Shown here: positions 1-7,516 of the stretch, in pieces
Numbering within the stretch: position 1 is the first letter of the stretch
How the letters are laid out: each line of letters starts with the position of its first letter
From: JAUXIQ01 sp030620925 [NCBI: Nitrospinota bacterium]
GTDB taxonomy: Bacteria > JAUXIQ01
DNA length: 9,254 nucleotides
Assembly: GCA_030620925.1 (NCBI GenBank)
Contig: JAUXIQ010000052.1
Span: 1 to 9,254 of the forward strand
Reading direction: 5' to 3'
Notes under the pieces: generated by a model
Database searches by the model: none
Told to the model about the DNA's origin: nothing
Seen by the model: the letters and a program-made list of their open reading frames with translations, nothing else
Translations under genes and position numbers: made by a program

Positions 1-1
1 G

Positions 2-256
2 GGAGTTCAGTGCAAGCGCCCCTCAATTATGGACCTGGAAGAGAAGCTGATAGACCTCAACGTACCGACCTTAATACTGGTAGGGGATAAAGACATGCCC
101 TGCATCGAACCGGCGAATTTTATGAACCAGCATATACCCCGTTCCAAGCTGGTAGTATTCCCTGAAACCGGGCACGTCGTCAATCTGGAAAGACCGGAAG
201 ATTTCAATCGGGAAATGATAAGCTTTTTGAACGATGTGAAGTCAGGCGATGTCTAA
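2..256 (+). CDS. alpha/beta-fold hydrolase, C-terminal part (5' end outside window)
   Basis: The frame is open from the left edge to TAA at 254-256, so this is the 3' end of a longer gene; the ATG at 29 is internal. The visible ~84 residues match the end of the alpha/beta hydrolase fold. The strand PTLILVGDKD (about 68-97) carries the usual late acidic residue of the triad. The segment FPETGHVVNLERPEDFN (about 161-208) carries the catalytic His in the typical GH context, followed by the final helix. The nucleophile elbow lies outside the window, so the Ser/Asp/Cys nucleophile and the substrate cannot be judged. The family includes esterases, C-C bond hydrolases and haloalkane dehalogenase-like enzymes. 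No signal peptide or membrane segment is seen in this part. I am confident of the fold but not of the reaction. Confidence 0.85.
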   Translation, partial: GVQCKRPSIMDLEEKLIDLNVPTLILVGDKDMPCIEPANFMNQHIPRSKLVVFPETGHVVNLERPEDFNREMISFLNDVKSGDV

Positions 257-839
257 CTTAACATAGAAAGGAATGTTTAGTAGAAAATAGAAATCCTGTT
301 TGAAGGAAGACAGGTGTTTCGTATTTAGCGAATCATTTGTCTTGTCAGTCTCTCTAATCCTGGTATGAATATCTACATCTTGTGGTCTGCGTTTTCCTTC
401 CAAATGTAGCGATATCTGATATCCATTAACGCAATTTGATAGCTCAAAAGGTTTCAATATCCAGATTTTATTGAAACCAGTTTGCCTCAATTCAAAATCA
501 TCCATAAGCGGTTCTGCTATTGTATTACTTTAAGGGTTGTGGATAGTCCTGAAACCACATTTTTAGTTCCCCGGAAAAGTAGAGAGGAGATTCATCAGGG
601 GGCATTTTACTTTTTTGTGCGCACGAGGTGGCTAAACAGAAACGACCTTAATTGTTCTGTTTAAAAGCCTTGAAAATGTTGTCGGTATACATAACCATGC
701 AAGTAATTGTAGGTAAAAGATTTTTCGGAATGTAAATTTTCCCTTTCCATGACCTACAGCTTCTAATATATTTAAAGAGGATTTTACTGTTTTAAAGCTG
801 GGAACGATGAAATTTAAATGAAGGACTGTTTTTTTTGAT
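257..839. other. AT-rich intergenic stretch without a convincing gene
   Basis: About 580 bases separate the hydrolase from the pmbA-type gene. Short open frames exist here (242-505 minus, 482-664 plus), but neither has a recognisable domain or a good ribosome binding site. The composition is clearly more AT-rich than the flanking genes. Two similar motifs, CATTTTTAGTT at 558-568 and CATTTTACTTT at 603-613, bracket a purine-rich segment and could be the worn end of an insertion sequence; I cannot name a family. A possible promoter lies near 744-772. Confidence 0.6.
744..772 (+). promoter_or_regulatory. possible sigma-70-type promoter for the pmbA/tldE-like gene
   Basis: TTTCCA at 744-749 and TATATT at 767-772 are separated by 17 bases, giving about 4/6 and 5/6 matches to the -35 and -10 consensus. 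Transcription would start near 780 and leave a leader of about 70 bases. The region is AT-rich, so a chance match is quite possible. Confidence 0.25.
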
Positions 840-847
840 GAGGAAAG
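840..847 (+). promoter_or_regulatory. ribosome binding site of the pmbA/tldE-like gene
   Basis: GAGGAAAG lies four bases upstream of the ATG at 852 and supports that start. The earlier ATG at 807 is closed by a stop within four codons. Confidence 0.6.
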
Positions 848-851
848 CTGA

Positions 852-2234
852 ATGCGAGATAAGAAAATAGAAGAGGCCCTGCAAGAGGGTCTGGAGCATG
901 CTCGGGCAAAAGGATTGGGCGATGTGGAGTTGTATCTATCGTGCAGCCGCGTCCTTTCCGTTAAGGTTCACAAAGATACGCTGGATGATTTTCAGAGCTC
1001 CCGCTCTTCGGGGCTGGGGGTGAGAGTCATCAAGGATAACCGCTGCGGCTATTCCTACACCGAAGACCTGGCCCGGGGTTCAGTCGTCTCGGCCATAGAC
1101 AAAGCCTCACAGATAGCGGCGCTCAACCCGCCCGACGAGCACAACTTCCTCTCCGGGCCCGATGAAAGCTACCCCCGGTTTAAGGAAATAAGCCGGGAAA
1201 TAGAGGAAGAGCCCGTTTCCCGCAAGATAGAGATGGCCCGGGAGCTGGAGCGCACCGCCATGGATTTTGATGAGAGGATAATCAACGTTCCGGATGCCGG
1301 ATACGGGGATGGATGGCAGGAGGTGACCATCATCAGCTCTCTCGGTATGCACCATACTTACGCCCGCAACCGCGCCGGTATATTCGTAGGCCTCATGGCG
1401 AAAGAGGGCGATGAAATCAAATACCCCTACAAATACAAATACTCTCACCGTCTGGATGACCTGAACCCCGCGGCCCTGGCACGCGATACAGCCCGTGAAG
1501 GGCTTGCATGGCTGGGTGCAAAACAGGCGGCGTCGGGGAGCATGCCGGTGGTCTTCAATAACGAGGCGGGCCGGTTGCTGCTGGGCGCCTTCAGCGGGGT
1601 CTTTTCGGCCAGGAACGTTCAGAAGGGCATCTCCCTCCTGAGAGGTAAGTCAGGGCAGGGGGTGGGCTCGAAGGTAGTGGATATTTGCGATAATGCGTTG
1701 CTGCCCGAAGGGCCCGTCTCCCGACCACTCGACGACGAGGGAACCGCTTCCAGGGAAGTGCATCTGGTAGAAGGCGGTGCCCTCAAGAACCTCCTGCATA
1801 ACCGCTACACCGCTTCCATAGACGGCGTCCGCTCCACGGGGAACGCTTCGCGGGGTTCCGTAAGCGCCACCCTGGGCCTGGCCCCTTCAAATTTCTACCT
1901 CGTCCCCCGGCAGGGAACGGTGGAAGACCTTATGCGTGAGGCCGGAGAAGGGATACAGGTGGTGGACCTTCAGGGCCTGCACAGTGGCACCAACGCCATA
2001 TCCGGGGATTTTTCACTGGGAGCCCAGGGATACTATTTCAAGGGCGGGAAGATATCTCATCCCGTGCATAATTTTACGGTGGCCGGAAATTTTCTTCAAA
2101 TGTTGTCGGATGTAGCCGATGTGGCCGCCGACCTGGAGTTTTCCTACCCCCGGGGCAACGTTTCCATCGGGAGCCCCAGCTTCCTGGTTTCCGAGCTGGC
2201 CATCAGCGGAGAGAGCGCTGCGAAGGACGAATAA
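852..2234 (+). CDS. pmbA: TldE/PmbA-type metalloprotease-family protein
   Basis: This 460-residue protein has the size of PmbA (TldE). In characterised systems TldE pairs with the metalloprotease TldD; the heterodimer degrades or trims peptides, including microcin B17 precursor and CcdA. Family signatures are the N-terminal domain with SRSSGLGVRVI (51-60), the block at 235-262 (NNEAGRLLLGAF then FSARNVQKG), RPLDDEGTASR (291-301), STGNASRGS (328-336) and the glycine-rich C-terminal block GLHSGTNAISGDFSLGAQG (375-393). At the place of TldD's HExxxH zinc motif it reads NNEAGR, so it lacks the metal-binding histidines; this identifies it as the TldE-type partner rather than TldD. No signal peptide or membrane segment is seen, so it should be cytoplasmic. 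No tldD is present in the window: the upstream neighbour is a hydrolase ~600 bases away and the downstream gene is convergent. The partner is presumably elsewhere. Start chosen from GAGGAAAG at 840-847. Confidence 0.9.
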   Translation: MRDKKIEEALQEGLEHARAKGLGDVELYLSCSRVLSVKVHKDTLDDFQSSRSSGLGVRVIKDNRCGYSYTEDLARGSVVSAIDKASQIAALNPPDEHNFLSGPDESYPRFKEISREIEEEPVSRKIEMARELERTAMDFDERIINVPDAGYGDGWQEVTIISSLGMHHTYARNRAGIFVGLMAKEGDEIKYPYKYKYSHRLDDLNPAALARDTAREGLAWLGAKQAASGSMPVVFNNEAGRLLLGAFSGVFSARNVQKGISLLRGKSGQGVGSKVVDICDNALLPEGPVSRPLDDEGTASREVHLVEGGALKNLLHNRYTASIDGVRSTGNASRGSVSATLGLAPSNFYLVPRQGTVEDLMREAGEGIQVVDLQGLHSGTNAISGDFSLGAQGYYFKGGKISHPVHNFTVAGNFLQMLSDVADVAADLEFSYPRGNVSIGSPSFLVSELAISGESAAKDE

Positions 2235-2265
2235 TGCGGGAAGACTCGCTCTATGCGGGGGAGGC

Positions 2266-5148
2266 TTATGAGTTATTTATAGTGGATTGAGTATCTTTCA
2301 TGGAGATGAGTTTGCCGGGGTTGAGCAGGTTGTGGGGATCGATGGTCTGCTTGAGGCGCTTCATGACGGCCAGGCCGCAGGAGGTTGTATACCACGTTTC
2401 AATAAGGCCCAACAGGTTCAGCGGGGCGCGCTCTACGTGGTAGTTGCAGCCCAGCTTACGGTATTGGACCGTGGCGTCCATGGCCAGCTTTAATGCTTTT
2501 TCTTTAGATTGCTCACCGTTCTCGGAGGCGAAGACCGCTCCTACCAATCCGCTTCCAGGTGCGCAGGCGATTCTGGTCTGCAGGTGGTGAGCGTCGGCAA
2601 GGATCAAAGCTGCCCGGATCGCTCCCTCCACTTTCCCCGGATCGGTTGATACTTGCAAGGCCAGCGAATTTTCTCCCATTTCGACCTTTTTGAACCGGCC
2701 TATACGGCCGCCAGATGGTTTAATATTTCGGCTGGAGCTTACTGATTCGCCCTTGAGCCTTTCATCGAAAAAGTCGGACCGCTCAATCCTCAAGGCCCTT
2801 GCATCGGCCCCTTTGACCACTAGGGAAACTCCCGCCTCCTTCCATTCCAAAAGTGCCTTGTAGCGTTTGAGTTTTGCATCGATCCAGGAGCTTCGGCCTG
2901 AGCAGTGGAGGATTATGGCCCATTGCTGCGGGTATTTTTCGATTGTATCTATAAGCCCCGCGTCGGTGAATAGACGTTTCGCGCTGCAGTAGTTATGGAG
3001 CTCAATCGTCGAATCAACGTCGCATACCCGGAAGAACTCTCCGCAGCTTGCCAGCGCTTCATGAAGGTTATCGTAGATGACCACCAGCGCCGCTTCCTCT
3101 TCAGGCGCGGGGGCCAGCCTCATTGTCATTTCGGTGATTATACCCAGTGTCCCGTACGAGCCCAGGAACAGTTTGCTCATGTCGTACCCGGCTACGTTTT
3201 TCATAGTGATTCCGCCGAAGTGGGCCCGCCGGCCGTCTGCCGTTATCACTGTCATGCCGAGGACCAGGTCGCGGAGCGAGTTGAGGTGAGGGTTGGGGAA
3301 CCCGCTGTCGGCGGTCGCCGCCGTACCCCCCATCGTGGCTCTGGAAGCGTAAAAGGGCAGCAGGGGCAGCCGCAAGCCCTGCTTCTCGAGCGTATCCTGA
3401 AGGCAGGTATAGCTTATACCCGCCTGAAAGGTGGTCACGAAATTGTCGCTGTCAATCATTTCGATACCGTTGAGACCTTCCAGGGAGAGGATGACGTCCG
3501 CCCGCTCGGGAATACCCAATCGCAGGGCTTTGCTCCCGCTTCCCCTGGGGACCACCGCCGCATCGCAGGCAGCGGCCATGCGAACGATCTCGCTTATCTC
3601 TTCTTCCGTTTCGGGATAGGCTATGACCCTGGGAACTATACTACCCACCCTGAACTCCTCGCTGGTTTCTTCGGGGATGTGGATACGTTCCGCTCCCAAC
3701 AGGTCTAACAGCTCTTTTTCGAGCGTCCGGGTGGGCTGAGCGAGTTGTGCGGCGGAAGGCTTATCATTATTGGTTTTCGGGAAGATTTTATCCGGATTGA
3801 GAGACCCCGCGGGATCGAAGGTCTCTTTTACCATGCGCATTGCCTCCATTTCTTCCTCGCTGAATATCAGCGACATGGCCTCCTTCTTCTCCAGGCCGAT
3901 ACCGTGTTCGCCGCTTATGGTCCCGCCCACTGCCGCGCAGATTTCCATGATCTCTCTTCCGGCGGCGTGGGCTCTTTCCCGCTCATCGGCGTTGCGGTCG
4001 TCGAACAGTATGAGGGGGTGGAGGTTGCCGTCTCCGGCGTGAAATACGTTCCCGATGGGCAGTTCGATCTTGCGCGATACCTCTGCTATCTTCCCCAGGA
4101 CGGATGGTAGTTCCGTGCGCGGCACCGTGCAGTCTGTGACCAGATAGTTGGGGGTGATCCTGGCCACGGCCCCGAATGCACCCCTGCGGCCGGACCACAG
4201 GGCGTCCCGCTCTTCCTGCTCGACGGCTATCCTCACTTCTCTGGCGTTGTGCCGGCGGCAGAGGTCTTCTATGGCTTCAGCCTGCGCATTGATCTCTTCC
4301 GGCGGGCCGTCAACGTCGATTATAAGCACGGACTCGGCATCCCTGGGGTAGCCTGCTTGTACGGAATCTTCCACGGCGTTAATGATGGGCCTGTCCATCA
4401 TCTCCATTGCCGCAGGCAGTATACCCGCTTTTATGATGGAGGTCACCGCCTGAGCGGCCTCATCTATGGAGTCGAATACGGTGAGCAGCGATCTGGTGGC
4501 GTCCTGCAGGGGCAGTATTCGCAGCCAGGCTTTGGTCACCACCGCCAGCGTCCCCTCCGAACCTACCAGCAGTCCCACCAGGTCGTAACCCGGCTGCTGC
4601 AGCGCCTCTCCGCCCAGCTCTATGATCTGGCCGGAGGGGAGGACCGCTTCCAGGCCCAGGACGTGGTTTGTGGTGACTCCGTATTTAAGGCAATGCGGCC
4701 CGCCCGAGTTCTCTCCTATGTTGCCTCCAAGTGTCGAAACCCGCTGGCTGGCCGGATCGGGGGGATAGAAAAACCCCTCCCCGGCTAACTTTTCCTGCAA
4801 CTCAAGATTGTAGACCCCCGGCTCCACCAGCACCCGGTGGTTCTTCAGGTCCACCTTGAGTATCCTGTTCATTCGGGAGAGCTCGATAATGATGCCGCCG
4901 CGGGCCGGGATGGAGCCGCCGCTCAGGTTGGTGCCGCTGCCCCGGGGTAGATATGGTTTGCCTTCCTGAGCTGCCAGGTGGACAATTTTAGAGACCTCCA
5001 GTGCGTCCCTTGGAAACACCACCGCATCGGGCATGGCCATGTCCAGCGAGGCATCGTATTGGTAAACGCGCAAGCCGACGTCGCCGGTAATCAGGTTGTC
5101 TCTGCCCACGATCTTGCGCAGCTTGCGCTCTGTTTTTTTGCTGAGCAT
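2266..5148 (-). CDS. GlcD-GlcE fusion: FAD-linked glycolate oxidase/dehydrogenase-like protein
   Basis: This 960-residue protein is two FAD_binding_4-type flavoprotein modules in tandem. Residues ~1-458 are GlcD-like: FAD-binding PRGSGTNLSGG (68-78), STLGGNIGENSGG (138-150), GLLVGSEGT (192-200), the C-terminal-domain signature VFHAGDGNLHP (368-378), SGEHGIG (412-418) and a closing FDPAGSLNPDKIFP (444-457). After a linker (~459-475), residues ~476-960 are GlcE-like: PRGSGSK (534-540), MGGTAATADSG (606-616), KNVAGYDMSKLFLGSYGTLG (650-669) and LNPGKL (942-947). In E. coli, GlcD and GlcE are separate subunits that act with the FeS protein GlcF to oxidise glycolate to glyoxylate, with electrons going to the quinone pool. 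No GlcF-like gene is in the window. D-lactate or another 2-hydroxyacid is an alternative substrate. The aminotransferase upstream on the same strand supports glycolate. Start at 5148 has only a weak GAG upstream. Confidence 0.88.
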   Translation of the reverse strand: MLSKKTERKLRKIVGRDNLITGDVGLRVYQYDASLDMAMPDAVVFPRDALEVSKIVHLAAQEGKPYLPRGSGTNLSGGSIPARGGIIIELSRMNRILKVDLKNHRVLVEPGVYNLELQEKLAGEGFFYPPDPASQRVSTLGGNIGENSGGPHCLKYGVTTNHVLGLEAVLPSGQIIELGGEALQQPGYDLVGLLVGSEGTLAVVTKAWLRILPLQDATRSLLTVFDSIDEAAQAVTSIIKAGILPAAMEMMDRPIINAVEDSVQAGYPRDAESVLIIDVDGPPEEINAQAEAIEDLCRRHNAREVRIAVEQEERDALWSGRRGAFGAVARITPNYLVTDCTVPRTELPSVLGKIAEVSRKIELPIGNVFHAGDGNLHPLILFDDRNADERERAHAAGREIMEICAAVGGTISGEHGIGLEKKEAMSLIFSEEEMEAMRMVKETFDPAGSLNPDKIFPKTNNDKPSAAQLAQPTRTLEKELLDLLGAERIHIPEETSEEFRVGSIVPRVIAYPETEEEISEIVRMAAACDAAVVPRGSGSKALRLGIPERADVILSLEGLNGIEMIDSDNFVTTFQAGISYTCLQDTLEKQGLRLPLLPFYASRATMGGTAATADSGFPNPHLNSLRDLVLGMTVITADGRRAHFGGITMKNVAGYDMSKLFLGSYGTLGIITEMTMRLAPAPEEEAALVVIYDNLHEALASCGEFFRVCDVDSTIELHNYCSAKRLFTDAGLIDTIEKYPQQWAIILHCSGRSSWIDAKLKRYKALLEWKEAGVSLVVKGADARALRIERSDFFDERLKGESVSSSRNIKPSGGRIGRFKKVEMGENSLALQVSTDPGKVEGAIRAALILADAHHLQTRIACAPGSGLVGAVFASENGEQSKEKALKLAMDATVQYRKLGCNYHVERAPLNLLGLIETWYTTSCGLAVMKRLKQTIDPHNLLNPGKLISMKDTQSTINNS

Positions 5149-5217
5149 TGGTTTGGCTCTATATCTCTATGCTTGTCCAACTCTTAATCGAGCGGTTTTT
5201 CATATTAATAGAAATTC

Positions 5218-5236
5218 GGGCGGCATTATGCCGCCC
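5218..5236. terminator. perfect GC-rich palindrome, possible terminator or processing hairpin
   Basis: GGGCGGCAT and ATGCCGCCC flank a single T, giving a 9-base perfect inverted repeat; as RNA this is a 7-bp GC-rich stem with a five-base loop. It lies between the aminotransferase gene and the downstream flavoprotein gene, both on the minus strand. On the minus strand it is followed by GAATTTCTATT, not a clean U-run, so termination would be partial or the hairpin may serve mRNA stability. Confidence 0.4.
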
Positions 5237-5325
5237 TTCGAACCTCCAGCCCGAAAATTTCGTTGCCGATGTTTTCTGACCTATGAGTATTATATATTTT
5301 CGTATTTAAAATCATCTTATAGCAA

Positions 5326-5362
5326 CGCCTTGCCGGGATATTTCTTCATCCCCGGTATGGCG
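5326..5362 (-). terminator. stem-loop just downstream of the aminotransferase gene
   Basis: CGCC (5326-5329) pairs with GGCG (5359-5362), and inside an internal loop CCGGGAT (5333-5339) pairs with ATCCCCGG (5348-5355) with one bulged C; the loop is 5340-5347. It begins about 20 bases after the aminotransferase stop on the minus strand. The following minus-strand sequence is AT-rich but lacks a run of T, so this is a candidate terminator or intergenic repeat rather than a classical intrinsic terminator. Confidence 0.35.
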
Positions 5363-5382
5363 CCCCTACACTCTAAAGAGGC

Positions 5383-6558
5383 TCAACCATACACTGCCGA
5401 CACCGCCTGTGAAGCAGCGCCTCGCTCTATATTGAGGCCTTCCGAGCAGAGTATAGTTTCCAGGGCGCTGAGAAACAGCAGGACGTTGCTCCGGCTGGAA
5501 GTGTAACCCATGAGGCCCACTCTCCACAGTTTACCCTTCAGTACACCCAGCCCCCCTCCTATCTCTATACTATATTCCTCCAGGAGTCTGTTTCGCACCT
5601 TGGCGTCATCAACACCCTCGGGAATGACCACGGCGTTGAGTGTCCACAACCTTTCATCTTTTCCGGGGAGGATGTTAAGCCCCATGGCCTCCAACCCGGC
5701 GACCAGCGCCGTATGGTTCAGCTGGTGGCGCTTGAACCGGGCTTCCAGTCCTTCTTCCAGCACTAACCTCAACGCCTCCCTGACGGCGTAGACCATGCTT
5801 ATTGGTGCGGTATGATGGTAAGCACTTTTTTCGCCCCAGTAGGTATCCAGCAGGCCGAGGTCCAGGTAGAGGCTCTGGACTTTGGTCTTTCGGTTCCTTA
5901 CGGCTTCCATGGCCCTTTCGCTGAAGGTTATGGGAGCCATACCGGGGGGGCAGCCCAGGCATTTCTGTGTTCCGCTGTAGCAGATATCTATTCCCCACTC
6001 GTCTACTTTCAGGGGCATCCCGCCCAGCGAAGTCACCGTATCCACCAGAAGTAAAGCCCCTTGTTTTTGGGCCAGTTCCGAGATTTCCTTAACGGGGTTC
6101 ATGGCTCCGGTTGAAGTCTCTGCGTGAACCACCGCCACCACCTTGGCCTTGGTCTGTTTCAGTGCGGACTCTACTTTATTAACGTCTATGGCATGGCCCC
6201 ATTCGCCTTCAACTATTGTCGGGCGGCCGCCGCAGCGTTCAGCGATGTCCGCCATCCTGTCGCTGAAGAAACCGTTGACGCAGATAACCGCCTCATCGCC
6301 CGGCTCTATAGCGTTGCATAACGACGCTTCCATCCCCGCGCTGCCTGTGCCTGAAATGGGTAAAGTGAAATCGTTTGAAGTTTGAAAAACAGACTTCAGC
6401 AGGTCCATCACCTCGTGCATGATGCCGATGAAACAGGGGTCCAGATGGCCGATGACGGGAAGCGACATGGCTTTGAGCACCCTCGGGTGTACGTTGCTCG
6501 GCCCCGGACCCATCAGGATTCGCTCAGGTGGATCGAGCTCCAGAAACTGTTCCTGCAT
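5383..6558 (-). CDS. class V aminotransferase, alanine/serine-glyoxylate (serine-pyruvate) type
   Basis: This PLP enzyme of 391 residues is of the AGXT/serine-glyoxylate aminotransferase family, which transfers an amino group from alanine or serine to glyoxylate to give glycine. Visible signatures: GPGPSNVHPRV (17-27), typical of the family N-terminus; SGTGSAGME (69-77), the PLP phosphate-binding turn; HAETSTG (145-151); VDTVTSLGG (172-180) with Asp173 for the PLP ring nitrogen; YSGTQKCLGCPPG (194-206) with Lys199 as Schiff-base lysine; and WRVGLMG with Arg346 in the position expected to bind the substrate carboxylate. It looks complete and cytoplasmic. The start was moved to 6558, five codons inside the longest frame, because AGGAG at 6566-6570 is spaced 7 bases from it while the ATG at 6573 has no such site. 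The glycolate oxidase-like fusion gene follows on the same strand after ~235 bases, suggesting glycolate-derived glyoxylate is its substrate. Amino donor is not decided by sequence; purine-catabolic or serine-biosynthetic relatives exist. Confidence 0.88.
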   Translation of the reverse strand: MQEQFLELDPPERILMGPGPSNVHPRVLKAMSLPVIGHLDPCFIGIMHEVMDLLKSVFQTSNDFTLPISGTGSAGMEASLCNAIEPGDEAVICVNGFFSDRMADIAERCGGRPTIVEGEWGHAIDVNKVESALKQTKAKVVAVVHAETSTGAMNPVKEISELAQKQGALLLVDTVTSLGGMPLKVDEWGIDICYSGTQKCLGCPPGMAPITFSERAMEAVRNRKTKVQSLYLDLGLLDTYWGEKSAYHHTAPISMVYAVREALRLVLEEGLEARFKRHQLNHTALVAGLEAMGLNILPGKDERLWTLNAVVIPEGVDDAKVRNRLLEEYSIEIGGGLGVLKGKLWRVGLMGYTSSRSNVLLFLSALETILCSEGLNIERGAASQAVSAVYG

Positions 6559-6565
6559 CTTAAAA

Positions 6566-6570
6566 CTCCT
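6566..6570 (-). promoter_or_regulatory. ribosome binding site that fixes the aminotransferase start at 6558
   Basis: On the minus strand AGGAG sits 7 bases before the ATG at 6558-6556. The upstream in-frame ATG at 6573-6571 overlaps the beginning of this site and has no purine-rich sequence of its own, so the shorter protein is preferred. Confidence 0.7.
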
Positions 6571-6573
6571 CAT

Positions 6574-6787
6574 GAACTGGGTAATTCTAATTTCGGAGAG
6601 CGGAAAAATTTTGCCTGAAAAAATTACTCTGCATCTTACTCAATAGCGAGCGAAAACACAAAGGTTAATTAAGTTTCTGTGGTGATATTAAATTGTAAGT
6701 AGTAAAATGAAGGTGAGAAATTTAGAGGTGAATAGTTGTTCTCGTCCGTTCTCAAGAAGGGCGGCAGGTCCGAATTAAAGTAAAGGC
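6574..6787. other. AT-rich divergent intergenic region
   Basis: About 215 bases separate the divergent aminotransferase and MNT genes, so promoters for both should lie here. The stretch is rich in A and T, but I cannot pick a -35/-10 pair with confidence. I see no glycine-riboswitch-like structure upstream of the aminotransferase. Confidence 0.5.
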
Positions 6788-6802
6788 TTGATCGGTTACA
6801 AA

Positions 6803-7117
6803 ATGGACAGCAAAGTCATCAATAGAATCGTAGATAAAATAATAAAGGAATATAGGCCTGAAAAGGTCATTCTTTTCGGCTCTTATGTTTATGGGGAACC
6901 GACCGAGGATAGCGATATAGACCTTTTGATTATCAAGAATACTGATAAGAGGCCCATTGACAGGTGGGTAGAAGTCAAAAGACTTTTACGAGGTACCGCC
7001 GACAAACTCCCTGTATCACCTTTTGTATATACGGAGAAGGAAATCGAGGAGAGAGTTTCCATGAAGGATTTCTTCATTGAGGAGATATTGAAAACGGGTA
7101 AAGTTCTTTATGGATAA
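6803..7117 (+). CDS. MNT-type minimal nucleotidyltransferase (MntA-like antitoxin candidate)
   Basis: This small protein of 104 residues has the minimal nucleotidyltransferase fold. The sequence VILFGSYVYGEPTEDSDIDL (22-41) contains the GS-x10-DxD motif: Gly26, Ser27, Asp38 and Asp40, the nucleotide and metal-binding residues of the pol-beta superfamily. All are present, so it should be catalytically competent. Family members paired with HEPN proteins act as antitoxins, and studied MntA proteins do so by AMPylating the HEPN toxin. Here the gene overlaps by 8 bases a downstream HEPN-domain gene that starts at 7110, the usual arrangement. The ATG at 6803 was preferred; the frame also has a TTG at 6788 adding five residues. 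Neither has a strong ribosome binding site. The HEPN partner is frameshifted, so the nucleotidyltransferase may now be an orphan. Confidence 0.85.
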   Translation: MDSKVINRIVDKIIKEYRPEKVILFGSYVYGEPTEDSDIDLLIIKNTDKRPIDRWVEVKRLLRGTADKLPVSPFVYTEKEIEERVSMKDFFIEEILKTGKVLYG

Positions 7118-7516
7118 GTCTTTCAAAAAGCTGGCCGCGGAGTGGTTTGAACGAGGGCGCCGTGATATAGACACGGCCGGTTGCTGTATGATCAGAAGGG
7201 GTATACCGATATTATCGCCTATCATATGCAGCAAGCCATTGAGAAAAATCTTAAAGGCTATTTAATTCTTCACGGAAAGAAGCCCCCGAGGATACATGAG
7301 CTCGATACACTCCTCAACCGTATTTCAGAATTTGATGACAGCCTGGTCGATTTTATGGACCTTTGTGAAAAAACCTCACGATACTACATTGAGGCTCGTT
7401 ATCCTCCCGGTTCTCCCCTTGAATATGAAGAGATCAAAGACGATTTGGACTTGACATGGAAATTGATTGCAAAGATAAGGGCCAAAGCAGGTATTTCTGA
7501 TATAGAGCAGCGTTGA
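7110..7516 (+). pseudogene. HEPN-domain protein, frameshifted
   Basis: The ATG at 7110 overlaps the end of the MNT gene and begins a HEPN-like N-terminus (FERGRRDIDTAG). Read straight on, the frame ends at TAA 7263-7265 after 51 codons. In another frame, from 7181 to TGA 7514-7516, the rest of a normal HEPN domain follows: LLYDQKGYTDIIAYHMQQAI, then NLKGYLILHGKKPPRIHELD, and YYIEARYP, a typical motif of the PF05168 HEPN group. One missing base around 7176-7181 (in the run ggccggt) would join the halves into about 135 residues, the usual length. HEPN domains in such pairs are RNase toxins or nucleic-acid binders. As sequenced, the product is truncated before the main helices. A real inactivating mutation or a sequencing/assembly error are both possible; no slippery heptamer suggests programmed shifting. 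Confidence 0.8.

Noticed and set aside
242-664. Two short overlapping open frames in the AT-rich gap
   Set aside because: There is no domain similarity, no good ribosome binding site, and the composition is unlike that of the neighbouring genes.
2995-3708. Plus-strand open frame of 237 codons opposite the flavoprotein gene
   Set aside because: It lies wholly antisense to a well-conserved coding region, has no recognisable domain and is rich in residues typical of shadow frames. The same applies to the other plus-strand frames between 2287 and 4788.
6559-6787. Glycine riboswitch upstream of the aminotransferase
   Set aside because: The region is AT-rich and short, and I could not recognise the paired GC-rich stems of a glycine aptamer.
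7170-7200. Programmed ribosomal frameshift in the HEPN gene
   Set aside because: There is no slippery heptamer and no evident downstream stimulatory structure; a mutation or base-call error explains the break more simply.
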